This document shows, in pieces, positions 1 to 9,142 of a stretch of 60,000 nucleotides of DNA. Source of the DNA: Strigamia acuminata (Eukaryota; Arthropoda; Chilopoda; Geophilomorpha; Linotaeniidae); assembly GCA_949358305.1 (NCBI GenBank), contig OX442319.1:2048001-2108000 (forward strand). The letters run 5' to 3'. The first letter of the stretch is position 1. Each line of letters begins with the position of its first letter. The position numbers and the translations under genes were made by a program. The notes beneath the pieces were generated by a model, which saw only the letters and a program-made list of their open reading frames with translations, searched no databases and was not told where the DNA came from.

Positions 1-1777
1 CCAAATCTATCACCTTGATGCAACGCCGGATTCTTGCCATCAAATGATCTAATAGCTCGCTGTTGTCATCCAAGGTCAACAAATCGTCAACATATGTTGC
101 CATGATTATCGTTGACTTTCCACGCCTGTAGATATAAACACATTGTTCCGTGGGGTGTTCCAAGAATCCAACTTTTAAAAGCTCAGCTTCCAATGTTTTG
201 TGCCAGGCACGGCCTGCTTGTGGTAAGCCATATATTGCCTTCTGTAATAGGCAAACCTTGTCACCAGGAACTTCCATCCCTTTTGGTAATTCCATGTAGA
301 CTGTCTGGCCCAATTTGGCATGCAAATAAGCAGTCTCCACATCGTGATGCTTAATTCGGAAGTGATACATCACTGCCAGTGCCATTAGGATCCTTATTGT
401 AGCGAGTCTGACCACTGGAGAGAAAGACTCATCATAGTCGACACCCTTATAGATGTTGTAACCCTGGGCTACCAAACGCGCTTTATAGCGTGTTACTTGT
501 CCTTGTTGGTTAGTCTTCACTGTATATATCCATCGTGATCCAATCACTTTAGCATCTTTGGGTCTGTCAACTACTTTCCACGTGTCTTGTTGCGTATGAG
601 ATTGTATCTCTCTCTCCATTGCCCCTTGCCATTGGGCTGCTTGGTCTGACTCCATTGCCTGTTTGTATGTTTTTGGTATAAATAGACCTCTTGTCTCGGA
701 AACGTCCGCTTCATTTGTCAAATTTGAAACGTCGGGATCAGGTGTGACTGGTCTATTCTGTCCACGTCTTGGTCTTTGCCCGGGGTCATAAGGAACGTAT
801 CGATCTGGGGGTCTCCTAATCCTGAATGGATAGCGCCTTTCCGGTCCCACTTGACCAGTCCTGGTAGGCATCCTATATTCTTGTTGGACCGGAACCTCAT
901 CATGAATTACTGGAACTTGCATTGTTCCATGTGGTTCCGCTTCGTCCAGTACTTGAATATTCGAAGGTTGCGCTTGCTCTGACCTCAAAAGTAATGTCGA
1001 TCCCTTTAATTCCTCATTAAATTTCACGTCCCTTGCGACAAAATATTTCTTCCTAACTGGGTCATAAAATTTCCATCCTGCCGATTGTAACGGGTATCCC
1101 ATGAAGATGGCTTTACGTGCCGTTGGTTCCAACTTATAACGATTCTGTTTGGGGATCCAAGTATAGGCTACACATCCAAAAATCCTCATGTTGCTGACAT
1201 CTGGCTTGTGTCCTGTTAGCCGTTCAATCGGTGTCTCGACATTAAATCTCCGCATTTTCGATCTGTTACACGCATAACTTGCTGTTTCGACGGCGTCCTG
1301 CCAGAAACGCATTGGTAATCCCGAATCCAGCAAGAGAGTTCTAGCTGCGTCCAGCAACTTCCGGTTTGCTCTCTCGGCGACGCCATTTTGTTGGGGCGTC
1401 CAAGGAACTGTTAATTCGTGGTGAACCCCACGCTTTGCCAACAAGGTCTTAAATCTATCGTTCAAAAACTCAGTACCGTTGTCACTTCGCAACCGCTTGA
1501 GTTTTCCTCCAAACTTATTTTCAAACATCGTCAAAAAATTTTCAAACTCGCCCGCGGTTTGTGATTTCTCTTTAAGGAACCTCGTAAAGATAGCTCTCGA
1601 GAAATCATCAACAATTGTAAATATGTATTTACTTCCCAATGTCGATACATTTCGAAAAGGTCCGCATAAATCAACATGTAACATCTCAAATGGTTTTGTT
1701 GCCGAAATATAATTCGTCGGCTTGAATGGGGCCCTTATCTTCTTGGCCATTGCATATCTTCGGAATCTTTGCGTCTT
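1..1777 (-). pseudogene. copia integrase core and reverse transcriptase, open to window edge
   Basis: This minus-strand frame has no stop from 1777 to base 1 by my reading; homology starts near 1757. Integrase shows the DDE triad in context: LHVDLCGPF, RSDNGTEF and QQNGVAERANRK. A variable linker follows, then the copia RT domain: VIGSRWIYTVK, YKARLVAQGY, SFSPVVRLATIR, CLLQKAIYGLPQAGRAW, and the catalytic YVDD at about 83-94. RNase H should follow outside the window. Because this part is intact, damage is limited to the stop and frameshift upstream. It is labelled a pseudogene because those breaks prevent a normal polyprotein. Confidence 0.9.
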
Positions 1778-1886
1778 TTAAATGCAATCCCCTCACCATA
1801 TTTCTGCTCCAAAGCTCCCTCAATGACCGGTAGCCTAAATGAGCCAATCGTCGGTGCCACATCTCCATCGATAATCGACTCGCTCG
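1686..1886 (-). pseudogene. copia integrase N-terminal zinc-binding segment (same frame, after stop)
   Basis: Immediately after the TAG, the same frame continues with MWHRRLAHLGY, the His-containing part of the GAG-pre-integrase HHCC domain. It reads through HLKDAKIPKICNG and then leaves the family pattern, ending in TGA at 1688-1686. The homologous sequence passes to the next frame at about 1750-1757, beginning AMAKKIRAPF, so a small indel lies in or beside the CxxC pair. It was once part of one polyprotein with the segments on either side. Confidence 0.8.
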
Positions 1887-3308
1887 CTAGTCCGGTTCGT
1901 GGGGGTGGGCCAATGATGACATCCCGATGTTCATTCTTGGTGAGCTATCAATGTCATTCGAGGTAGTCTCCACTTGAAACAAACCATTAATTTTTCGCGC
2001 CTGAAATACTTTGGTCCCATCTGACGTTTTGACCTCGCAAATTCCGTCACCAAAGCATACGATAAATCCCAAATCTATAATTCTTCCAACCGATAATAGG
2101 TTGGTCTTCAATGAAGGCACAAGGTTTACGTTATCTAATCGTATTAGCCTTGTCTCGCTGCCTACCCTAGTGGTCAGCAATACAGAGCCATATCCGGTCG
2201 AGTGCACCTTTCGCCCGTCGGCCAAAAAAATATCTTTGCCACGGTTCATCTTCAAATGACTAAAACAATTAGGATTGTTGGCCATGTGGAACGAGGCACC
2301 TGAGTCCATAAACCAGGCATCCGTACTCCACTCAGGTTTGACCGCTCCAGTGGACATGGCGTAATCAACAACATAATCGAGGTCCGTCACATTCTCGCTG
2401 ACTTTACTCGACTCTTGTGTTGCCATGTTTACACTCTGGTTGCGCGCTCGTCCAAATCCCCGATTAAAACTCCGTCCTCGACCACGACCACGTCCACGAA
2501 AATCAATTGCAGCCGCCGGGTCCACAGGTTGTCGGCATTCTGCGTATCGGTGGCCAATGCGTCCACAGTTCCAGCATTTTGGTCCACCCCTGCTCGCAGA
2601 TCCCCGGCTTGCGCCTGCAGTGCCCATTGGCCGTCGGCCACCTCCTCTGTTTCCACCTCTCATCCAGGTGGCACTTTCTAGTCGTGTATCCGTGGTCGTT
2701 TCAACGCTATTCTTACGAATTTCTGCGGCTAATAATGCACGGCGGAGAGTGAGCAACTTCATTGTGCTTGTCCCAGCCACATCACAACTTGTGATCACGT
2801 TCGCATATTCCGTACTTAATCCACGCAAGATGTGCGCACACAATTCTTGCTCTTCAACAACGACTCCAATTGAACTTAATTCCTCCCGAATGGAGATCAT
2901 TTTATCCAGGTATGTGGCTACTGTCTCACTTTGTTTCATAACAGTGTGGCCCAATTCGACTCTCTTTTGTACTTTTAATTCCGCCAAATCGCCTTGGTTC
3001 TCGGTCTTCAACGCCGTCCAGGCCTCCTTGGCTGTGTCCTTATTCAACACATGTCGTAATTGGGTCGAATCTATCGTTTGAAGAATCAAATTCAGTGCTT
3101 CTATGTCGCTCGTATTCCACTTATCTTGTCTTGTTTTAAAGTCTACATCACTCTCGCCTAAAGTCTTGATTGGCAAATCGTCTTTTATTACCGTCCAGAC
3201 GTCTTTGGCTCTCAGCAACGTTCTCACGCGGTACTCCCACGATGGGTAGTTCTTTCCGTTCAATTTTTCGACGTACGTTACCGACTGCACATCAGTTTTA
3301 GCCGCCAT
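1887..3308 (-). pseudogene. copia gag and protease (5' part of polyprotein)
   Basis: The chosen ATG at 3308-3306 (MAAKTDVQSV) has an A at -3 and G at +4; the frame is open further up to an ATG at 3362, but that start adds a hydrophobic leader not typical of Gag. Reading along: a copia Gag N-terminal region with YPSWEYRVR, a UBN2-type helical region with KEAWTALK, an RGG-rich basic stretch, a CCHC zinc knuckle (CWNCGRIGHRYAEC), then the aspartic protease with active-site DSGA (WFMDSGASFHM). The frame ends in TAG at 1889-1887, after protease and before the integrase zinc region. The same frame resumes immediately after this stop, so it is a single nonsense change or, less likely, a readthrough site. 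Confidence 0.9.
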
Positions 3309-3428
3309 TTCCGAATACCGCGTCTCTTCTGCACAAATAGTCCAAAAAACCACAAGGAACACCGCTCAATTTAACACTTGAATCGTTTCATCCACTTTTC
3401 TGCCATCCAGCTGGCATTTTTGTCATTG

Positions 3429-3445
3429 CTGGGGCCCATAACCCA
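3429..3445 (-). other. Primer-binding site, anticodon arm of initiator tRNA-Met
   Basis: On the minus strand, immediately after the LTR, TGGGTTATGGGCCCCAG is complementary to the anticodon stem-loop of initiator tRNA-Met apart from one extra C/G. Drosophila copia is known to prime from this internal half-tRNA site rather than the tRNA 3' end. It differs from the full-length element at 9197-16343, whose PBS matches the tRNA 3' end. Confidence 0.8.
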
Positions 3446-3622
3446 TGTTGGGACAATTTCATTAATTTAGAAGAGAATTCACACACTACTCCATTCCATT
3501 CATAACATCATAACAATCACACATGTCAATTTATTGTTGCTCATATAATACAATTCTTTCATGGTTACTTACTACGTAACCATTCATAAAAACAACTCAT
3601 TGCAAACGAAATACTACTAACA
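3446..3622 (-). repeat. 5' LTR of the minus-strand copia element (177 bp)
   Basis: On the minus strand the segment begins TGTTAG and ends CCCAACA, directly before the primer-binding site, so the inner end is firm. The outer end (3622) is set by the TGTT...AACA symmetry and is less certain because the second LTR lies outside the window. It contains AATAAA (minus strand, 3535-3530), a TATA-like TATTATATGA stretch just upstream of it, and a perfect 8-bp stem with 7-nt loop at 3561-3583. The short length resembles compact insect copia LTRs. Confidence 0.75.
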
Positions 3623-3624
3623 TA

Positions 3625-4177
3625 TTCAGTGGTGACCTTAAATTTGACCCAGAAGGTCATCTTCAAGGTCATTCACTTTCTAACTTTTAAACCGTTTAGG
3701 ATACAGCAAAATTTCCAATTACAAAGTTGTAGAACACGATCGAATTAGTACTATCCAACTTATCTTAGACATCTTAATTTAAATGTTTTCATTTTAAAAT
3801 GAAAACAAATCAGCTGAAGTAAAGCCAGCCATTGTGACAAAACTTAAATTTCTACTGCAAAAGTACTGAATTTCTTCAATAAATGTATTCAAATTTTCAT
3901 TATTATGTAAGTAAACAAGTAAAACCACTGTCTTTTTTTTATGTCTAAATTATTTTATTTTTATAGGAATAAAAATTTTCAATTTGCTGATTTGTTTTCA
4001 TTTTTTTAAAAAAAACTATTTTACTTAAAGTGACTAAGATAAGTAGGATAATACTAATTTGATGGTGCTCTACAACTTTGTAATTGGAAATTTTGCTGTA
4101 TCTTAAACGGTTTAAAAGTTAAAAAGTGAATGACCTTGAAGATGACCTTCCGGGTCAAATTTAAGATCACCACTGGA
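3625..4177. mobile_element. MITE with long terminal inverted repeats, TA target duplication
   Basis: The left end (TTCAGTGGTGACCTTAAATT) and the reverse complement of the right end (TCCAGTGGTGATCTTAAATT) match, and the match continues with scattered differences for about 150 bp; a further shared AAAATGAAAACAAATCAGC takes it to roughly 190 bp. TA flanks both ends (3623-3624 and 4178-4179). No coding capacity is seen; the centre is AT-rich with a perfect 22-bp palindrome at 3785-3806. TA duplication and the foldback form suggest a Tc1/mariner-type non-autonomous element. The family name is not recognised. Confidence 0.85.
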
Positions 4178-4179
4178 TA

Positions 4180-4739
4180 GCCCACCATCAACTTCCTATA
4201 TGCCTACATCAATAAAATTGATATACCTTCGGTTATTTTCAAGAAAAAAAGGTGTTTTCAGACTTTTGACTCACCCTGTATTTGTGTAATAGATCAAAAT
4301 TTTTTTTAAAAAGGTACATTTTAATAAATATAAGTTTCACAGATTGCACCAGAGCCATTAATTGAGTTTCCTAGCTGTTATACAGTCATGGATGCATCAG
4401 CATATTAATGATATACAAGGATACAAGTTGGCCACTTAGATAGAGCTTGGATGCCTCCATTTTGTTTTGAGTTTCACAAGCCTCAAAATCATTTCTTATC
4501 AAAATCACAAAAACTACCTTTTAGATGTTTTTGGGATTTTGTGTTTTCACTCTCTTGCACTTTAGTGAATGTGAATGTGATTGGTAGAACAGATATCACA
4601 TGACAATACTCAAAAATCACAAAGTTGTCCAGATCACAGAATTGCAAAATTGACTGGGTTAATTCAATGTAATCCCATTTTTGGAGGCATCAAAAAATAA
4701 TGATTTTGTGATTAATGCAAAATCACAAAATTGCAAAAT
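4180..4739. other. AT-rich gene-free DNA with AAAATCACAAAA-type repeats
   Basis: No open frame with family features is visible. From about 4490 to 4740 the motif AAAATCACAAA recurs several times, and a 10-bp inverted pair GATGCCTCCA (4450-4459) / TGGAGGCATC (4682-4691) brackets part of it. It may be a further decayed transposon, but no target duplication could be assigned. Confidence 0.4.
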
Positions 4740-5630
4740 CATTCGTATAATGAAACCCCCTATAGACAATTAATTGGTGGGATTAAATGTGGAAAAGAGG
4801 CATGGTCAATTTTAGAAAAGAATTTTGAGCCTGTTTCACGTGCACGAATAGTGCATTTACTGGATGAGTTTTTCAGTTTGAAGATGTCAGTGGGTGAAAG
4901 TATTGGGATTTATGCAGCAAAAATCAGAAGAGCAGCGCAGAAATTAGTAGACACAGGGCACAAGCTTGAGGAATTATATAAAGCTTTCCAATTAATAAGA
5001 TTTTTGCCAGTAGAGTTTCAATCCATAGTACAAAACATATATCGATGGGAGGATGATAAGTTTACCTTAGATAAGGTTGAAAAGGAACTTTTGGCAGAAG
5101 AGGGACGCCTTGAACAAATTAAAAGAGATTCGGGACAGTTTTTGATAAAATAGGCTTTTCAGGCGACTGGAAGTGCAAATAACACACAAGTATTTAATAG
5201 AAGCAATGAGCAAAAGGGTTCTTATAATTTCCAAAGAGGGAATTTTAATCAAAACCGAGGACAACAGCGTGGAAATCAAAATTTTCGTGGAAATTATGGA
5301 AATAATGCACAACAGAGGCCATACACATCTAGAGTTGATGGAGGAGCTCAAAGTGGGGGGCCGTGTTTTAGATGTAATAGAAGAGGCCATATTGCGAGGA
5401 ATTGTACAGCTCAAATTGTTGTGATGGGTAATGAAGAACCAAATACCAAAATTCAAGAACCTAATGTAGAAGATGAGGATTTTATTGAGCTTGGATTTTT
5501 GACTGAAGTCAATTTAACTAGAGGAATATCGAACATATGTGACAATGTCTGGGTATTTGATTCGGCTGCAACAAGTCATATTTGCAAGCAAATACTTTTA
5601 GAGAAATTCAAAATGGATTGGTGCATTTAG
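4740..5630 (+). pseudogene. copia gag, CCHC knuckle and protease start (relic)
   Basis: In one frame: a UBN2-type Gag region (KEAWSILEKNF, ARIVHLLDEFFSLKM, RFLPVEFQSIV), an in-frame TAG at 5151-5153, an Asn/Arg/Gln-rich basic stretch, a CCHC zinc knuckle CFRCNRRGHIARNC at 5364-5405, then the protease active-site region VWVFDSAATSHIC near 5550-5585. The family consensus is DSGA; here it reads DSAA, a Gly-to-Ala change beside the catalytic Asp. The frame then shifts at about 5588. The Gag N-terminus is missing. Confidence 0.85.
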
Positions 5631-5939
5631 CTGTGGAAAAGACTTCAACGCCTATCAAGGGAATTGGAAACATAACTCAAACTTTTATTACAGAAGATGG
5701 ACAAAAAAGATTTATTACTTTTAAAAATGTTTTCTATGCACCAACTATGCGAAGAAATTTGTTATCAGCACCTAAGATGGACGATGCTGGTATTAAAACT
5801 ATAATGGGCGATGGAAAAGCAACCTTTTACACACCAGATTGGAAAAATAAGATATTTTCTGCGGAAAGAAGAGGGGATTTATATTTTATAACACCGAATC
5901 CACCTGCGAATGTTCAGAATTGTTCTTCTAAGCAAGATG
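5582..5939 (+). pseudogene. copia protease remainder (relic, shifted frame)
   Basis: Continues the protease after a frameshift near 5588: KGIGNI, FKNVFYAPTMRRNLLSAPKM and FYTPDWKNKIF resemble the usual copia region between the protease aspartate and the integrase zinc domain (NVLYVP...NLLSV). It is cut at 5939 by a GC-rich insertion. The reading frame on the far side of that insertion is in register with this one once the insertion and its duplication are discounted, so the insertion happened into an already or nearly continuous frame. Confidence 0.8.
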
Positions 5940-6565
5940 TGACCGCCAGGCCACCTAGGTGACCTGCGGCACTGCCACACACCACCGTATGGCCCCAAAG
6001 GTCACCCCCTCTGTGGGTAATTGACCTAGCCCGGGGAGGAGGGAGTGGAGTGGTGTGGTGAGGAGGAGAGTAGAGTGTGAGACACGGACTGAGAAGGACG
6101 TGTCTGCACATGAGAGAGAGTAGCGCTGGCACGGCCTGAGAAGGACGTGCTCTGGGTTAGCTCCCCGAGAGGAGAAGGTGTTCATCTGAGAGGGACAAGC
6201 TGTGTCCCGGTTTGACTCTGTACTCCTCACCATTCACCACGATGATACTCAGTACGGCGGCTCCCACCGTTGTACAGCCTCCATGAGTGGACGCGTGGGT
6301 CGTAGGTAAGTACGACACGAATGTTAAGTCGAACCGACCATGCCACGCATTGGGTTCCCACCCAGTGTGTGGCGGGTCGGTTGCCGGTGCAGTGTGCCTT
6401 CGTGGCACCACTGCAGCGGGTGACGGGTTTCCCCATACCCCTAGACAACGCAATAAAGGCCAACCAACCAATATTGTGGGAAGTCTCCGTCATTTATGTG
6501 AAGTATGCGTCCCTACCAAGTGTTCTCAGTCCCCTGACTACACTGGAGAGACCATAGCAGTCACA
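5938..6565. mobile_element. GC-rich non-autonomous insertion with short TIRs inside the copia relic
   Basis: Ends are TGTGACCGCCAGG and, reverse-complemented, TGTGACTGCTATG: a perfect 6 bp then imperfect to about 13 bp. AAGA flanks it at 5934-5937 and 6566-6569; AAGATG (5934-5939, 6566-6571) is an equally possible 6-bp duplication, because bases are shared between the TIR and the host. Its base composition is much more GC-rich than the copia relic. No transposase is seen. Inside are two neighbouring strong hairpins (6332-6382 and 6388-6415) and a short duplicated CTGAGAAGGACGTG (about 6078 and 6139). Family not recognised. Confidence 0.65.
6332..6415. repeat. Two adjacent hairpins inside the GC-rich insertion
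   Basis: Hairpin 1: AACCGACC (6332-6339) pairs with GGTCGGTT (6375-6382), GCCAC (6342-6346) with GTGGC (6369-6373), TGGGT (6351-6355) with ACCCA (6360-6364). Hairpin 2: TGCAGTG (6388-6394) pairs with CACTGCA (6409-6415) and GCC with GGC around a TTCGT loop. Nested pairing on this scale is unlikely by chance. Confidence 0.75.
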
Positions 6566-6570
6566 AAGAT

Positions 6571-7131
6571 GAAGCATGTATTACATCTGTTCAAGAGAAA
6601 TCAAAGGGATTAGATGATTTATTGTTGTGGCATAAGAGATTTTGTCATATTCATACTGATAATATCAAAATAACATCACAAGAACGTGCGGTCAAGAACT
6701 TACCTTTATTAGAAGGAAAGATAGATACGTGTGCAACATGTGTTTTGGCGAAGAAGAAAGCTATTGCACATAAACCGATACCGGGACCAAGATCAAACAA
6801 GACATTGGAATTAGTCCATATGGATGTCTGTGGACCTCTTAGCACGCCATCTCTATCGGGGAAAAGATACGTTTTGTCTATCATTGATGACTATTCTCGA
6901 TTGACTAACATTTATCTATTGGAAAAGAAAAGCAAAGTTTTTGAACATTTTAAGAATTATCAAGTCAAGATGGAAAGAGTGACGGGCAACAAAATCCACA
7001 ACATTCGGACAGACAATGGACTTGAATTCTGTCATTTTGAATTTGGTCGTCATTTGCAGAATAATGACATTAAACACGAAAGGACTACTGTTTACACACC
7101 AAAACAAAATGGCGTTTCTGAGCTGATGTGA
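6571..7131 (+). pseudogene. copia integrase (relic), cut at catalytic Glu
   Basis: Shows the GAG-pre-integrase HHCC domain (LWHKRFCHIH...CATCVLAKKKA) and the integrase core with its first two acidic residues in HMDVCGPL and RTDNGLEF; the third lies in KQNGVSE. Homology ends directly after that Glu, at about 7123, where the 5S spacer begins; the last residues before the stop are spacer-derived. All of the integrase C-terminus and the RT/RNase H are missing. The 1,500-plus missing bases and the clean edge imply rearrangement, not slow decay. Confidence 0.85.
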
Positions 7132-7245
7132 ACGACCATACCACGCTGAAAACACCGGTTCTCGTCCGATCCCCGAAGTTAAGCAGCATCGGGTCTGGTT
7201 AGTACTTGGATGGGTGACCGCCTGGGAATCCCAGATGTCGTTCTC
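7128..7245 (+). rRNA. 5S rRNA, first gene of the array
   Basis: About 118 nt. Helix I: 5' GTGAACGAC pairs with 3' GTCGTTCTC except for U2/U117. The Pol III internal control region is present: box A nt 50-64 (AGTTAAGCAGCATCG), intermediate element nt 67-72, box C nt 80-97 (TGGATGGGTGACCGCCTG). A T-run terminator follows. The 5' end (GTGAAC rather than the usual insect GCCAAC) is matched by a changed 3' end, which supports these ends. TAAAATT at -23 to -17 is shared by both spacer classes and is a plausible upstream promoter element; for this first gene that upstream DNA is copia sequence instead, so its expression is doubtful. Confidence 0.93.
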
Positions 7246-7328
7246 TTTGTTTTATTTTTTTAGTTTTTGCATTTTCAATTTTGTTTGCTGATCATTCAGT
7301 ATAACTAAAATTATTAGCTCTTACTGAT

Positions 7329-7446
7329 GTGAACAACCATACCACGCTGAAAACACCGGTTCTCGTCCGATCCCCGAAGTTAAGCAGCATCGGGTCTGGT
7401 TAGTACTTGGATGGGTGACCGCCTGGGAATCCCAGATGTCGTTCTC
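7329..7446 (+). rRNA. 5S rRNA gene, G7A variant
   Basis: Full-length with intact internal promoter. G7A leaves A7 opposite C112, breaking one helix I pair. Confidence 0.92.
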
Positions 7447-7527
7447 TTCGTTTTTATTTTTTTACTTTTTGCATTTTCAATTTTCTTTGCTGATCATTCT
7501 ATACTAAAATTATTAGCTCTTACTGAT

Positions 7528-7645
7528 GTGAACAACCATACCACGCTGAAAACACCGGTTCTCGTCCGATCCCCGAAGTTAAGCAGCATCGGGTCTGGTT
7601 AGTACTTGGATGGGTGACCGCCTGGGAATCCCAGATGTTGTTCTC
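7528..7645 (+). rRNA. 5S rRNA gene, compensated helix I variant
   Basis: Full-length. Carries both G7A and C112T, so helix I keeps an A-U pair at 7/112. The spacer before it is 3 bp shorter than standard. It has the 3' signature GTTGTTCTCTTCAT seen in an A-spacer subclass through the array. Confidence 0.92.
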
Positions 7646-7729
7646 TTCATTTTTATTTTTTTACTTTTTGCATTTTCAATTTTGTTTGCTGATCATTCAG
7701 TATAACTAAAATTATTAGCTCTTACTGAT

Positions 7730-7847
7730 GTGAACGACCATACCATGCTGAAAACACCGGTTCTCGTCCGATCCCCGAAGTTAAGCAGCATCGGGTCTGG
7801 TTAGTACTTGGATGGGTGACCGCCTGGGAATCCCAGATGTCGTTCTC
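7730..7847 (+). rRNA. 5S rRNA gene, T17 class
   Basis: Full-length. First gene in the array with T17 (CATGCTG), which pairs with A61 and completes helix II. Confidence 0.92.
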
Positions 7848-7930
7848 TTTGTTTTATTTTTTTAGTTTTTGCATTTTCAATTTTGTTTGCTGATCATTCA
7901 GTATAACTAAAATTATTAGCTCTTACTGAT

Positions 7931-8048
7931 GTGAACAACCATACCACGCTGAAAACACCGGTTGTCGTCCGATCCCCGAAGTTAAGCAGCATCGGGTCTG
8001 GTTAGTACTTGGATGGGTGACCGCCTGGGAATCCCAGATGTCGTTCTC
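7931..8048 (+). rRNA. 5S rRNA gene, G7A and C34G variant
   Basis: Full-length with intact internal promoter; G7A faces C112 and loop nt 34 is changed to G. Confidence 0.92.
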
Positions 8049-8132
8049 TTCGTTTTTATTTTTTTAGTTTTTGCATTTTCAATTTTGTTTGCTGAGTGTG
8101 CATTATTACTAAAATTCACAGCTTGTACTGAT

Positions 8133-8250
8133 GTGAACGACCATACCACGCTGAAAACACCGGTTCTCGTCCGATCCCCGAAGTTAAGCAGCATCGGGTC
8201 TGGTTAGTACTTGGATGGGTGACCGCCTGGGAATCCCAGATGTCGTTCTC
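8133..8250 (+). rRNA. 5S rRNA gene, consensus C17 class
   Basis: Matches the array consensus; the first gene preceded by a class B spacer. Confidence 0.93.
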
Positions 8251-8334
8251 TTCGTTTTTATTTTTTTACTTTTTGCATTTTCAATTTTGTTTGCTGAGTG
8301 TGCATTATTACTAAAATTCACAGCTTGTACTGAT

Positions 8335-8452
8335 GTGAACGACCATACCACGCTGAAAACACCGGTTCTCGTCCGATCCCCGAAGTTAAGCAGCATCGGG
8401 TCTGGTTAGTACTTGGATGGGTGACCGCCTGGGAATCCCAGATGTCGTTCTC
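8335..8452 (+). rRNA. 5S rRNA gene, consensus C17 class
   Basis: Matches the array consensus; class B spacer on both sides. Confidence 0.93.
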
Positions 8453-8536
8453 TTCGTTTTTATTTTTTTACTTTTTGCATTTTCAATTTTGTTTGCTGAG
8501 TGTGCATTATTACTAAAATTCACAGCTTGTACTGAT

Positions 8537-8654
8537 GTGAACGCCCATACCACGCTGAAAACACCGGTTCTCGTCCGATCCCCGAAGTTAAGCAGCATCG
8601 GGTCTGGTTAGTACTTGGATGGGTGACCGCCTGGGAATCCCAGATGTCGTTCTC
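8537..8654 (+). rRNA. 5S rRNA gene, A8C variant
   Basis: Consensus except A8C, which breaks the A8-U111 pair of helix I. Confidence 0.92.
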
Positions 8655-8738
8655 TTCGTTTTTATTTTTTTACTTTTTGCATTTTCAATTTTGTTTGCTG
8701 AGTGTGCATTATTACTAAAATTCACAGCTTGTACTGAT

Positions 8739-8856
8739 GTGAACGACCATACCACGCTGAAAACACCGGTTCTCGTCCGATCCCCGAAGTTAAGCAGCAT
8801 CGGGTCTGGTTAGTACTTGGATGGGTGACCGCCTGGGAATCCCAGATGTCGTTCTC
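8739..8856 (+). rRNA. 5S rRNA gene, consensus C17 class
   Basis: Matches the array consensus. Confidence 0.93.
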
Positions 8857-8940
8857 TTCGTTTTTATTTTTTTACTTTTTGCATTTTTAATTTTGTTTGC
8901 TGAGTGTGCATTATTACTAAAATTCACAGCTTGTACTGAT

Positions 8941-9058
8941 GTGAACGACCATACCACGCTGAAAACACCGGTTCTCGTCCGATCCCCGAAGTTAAGCAGC
9001 ATCGGGTCTGGTTAGTACTTGGATGGGTGACCGCCTGGGAATCCCAGATGCCGTTCTC
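8941..9058 (+). rRNA. 5S rRNA gene, T111C variant
   Basis: Consensus except T111C in the 3' strand of helix I. Confidence 0.92.
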
Positions 9059-9142
9059 TTCGTTTTTATTTTTTTACTTTTTGCATTTTCAATTTTGTTT
9101 GCTGAGTGTGCATTATTACTAAAATTCGCAGCTTGTACTGAT

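Larger units (their letters stand above)
1..3622 (-). mobile_element. Ty1/copia LTR retrotransposon, minus strand, 3' part outside window
   Basis: Read on the minus strand, the order is LTR (3622-3446), primer-binding site (3445-3429), short leader, gag with CCHC knuckle, aspartic protease, integrase and reverse transcriptase. Integrase before RT is diagnostic of Ty1/copia. The window edge falls just past the RT catalytic YVDD, so RNase H, polypurine tract and 3' LTR are not seen. Coding damage is light: one in-frame TAG at 1889-1887 and one frameshift near 1755. The copy is therefore probably dead but not old. It abuts the MITE at 3625. Confidence 0.95.
4740..7124 (+). mobile_element. Decayed Ty1/copia relic, truncated at both ends
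   Basis: A plus-strand gag-protease-integrase relic with no LTR, PBS, RT or RNase H. The 5' break is inside gag (about 4740-4780) and the 3' break comes just after the integrase catalytic Glu, where the sequence changes abruptly to 5S spacer. It carries one in-frame stop (5151-5153), one frameshift (about 5588) and a nested insertion (5938-6565). It is a different family from both other copia elements here and is clearly older than the element at 9197-16343. Confidence 0.85.

Noticed and set aside
2425-3081. Plus-strand 218-codon open frame
   Set aside because: Antisense to the minus-strand copia gag; Arg/Pro-rich translation is the complement of the RGG and zinc-knuckle region.
4450-4691. 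GATGCCTCCA inverted pair as transposon ends
   Set aside because: Only 10 bp match and no target duplication was found; kept only as a note on the intergenic stretch.
5955-6613. Overlapping open frames of 72-108 codons in the GC-rich insertion
   Set aside because: Open in several frames on both strands with no conserved motif; explained by GC-rich, structured sequence.
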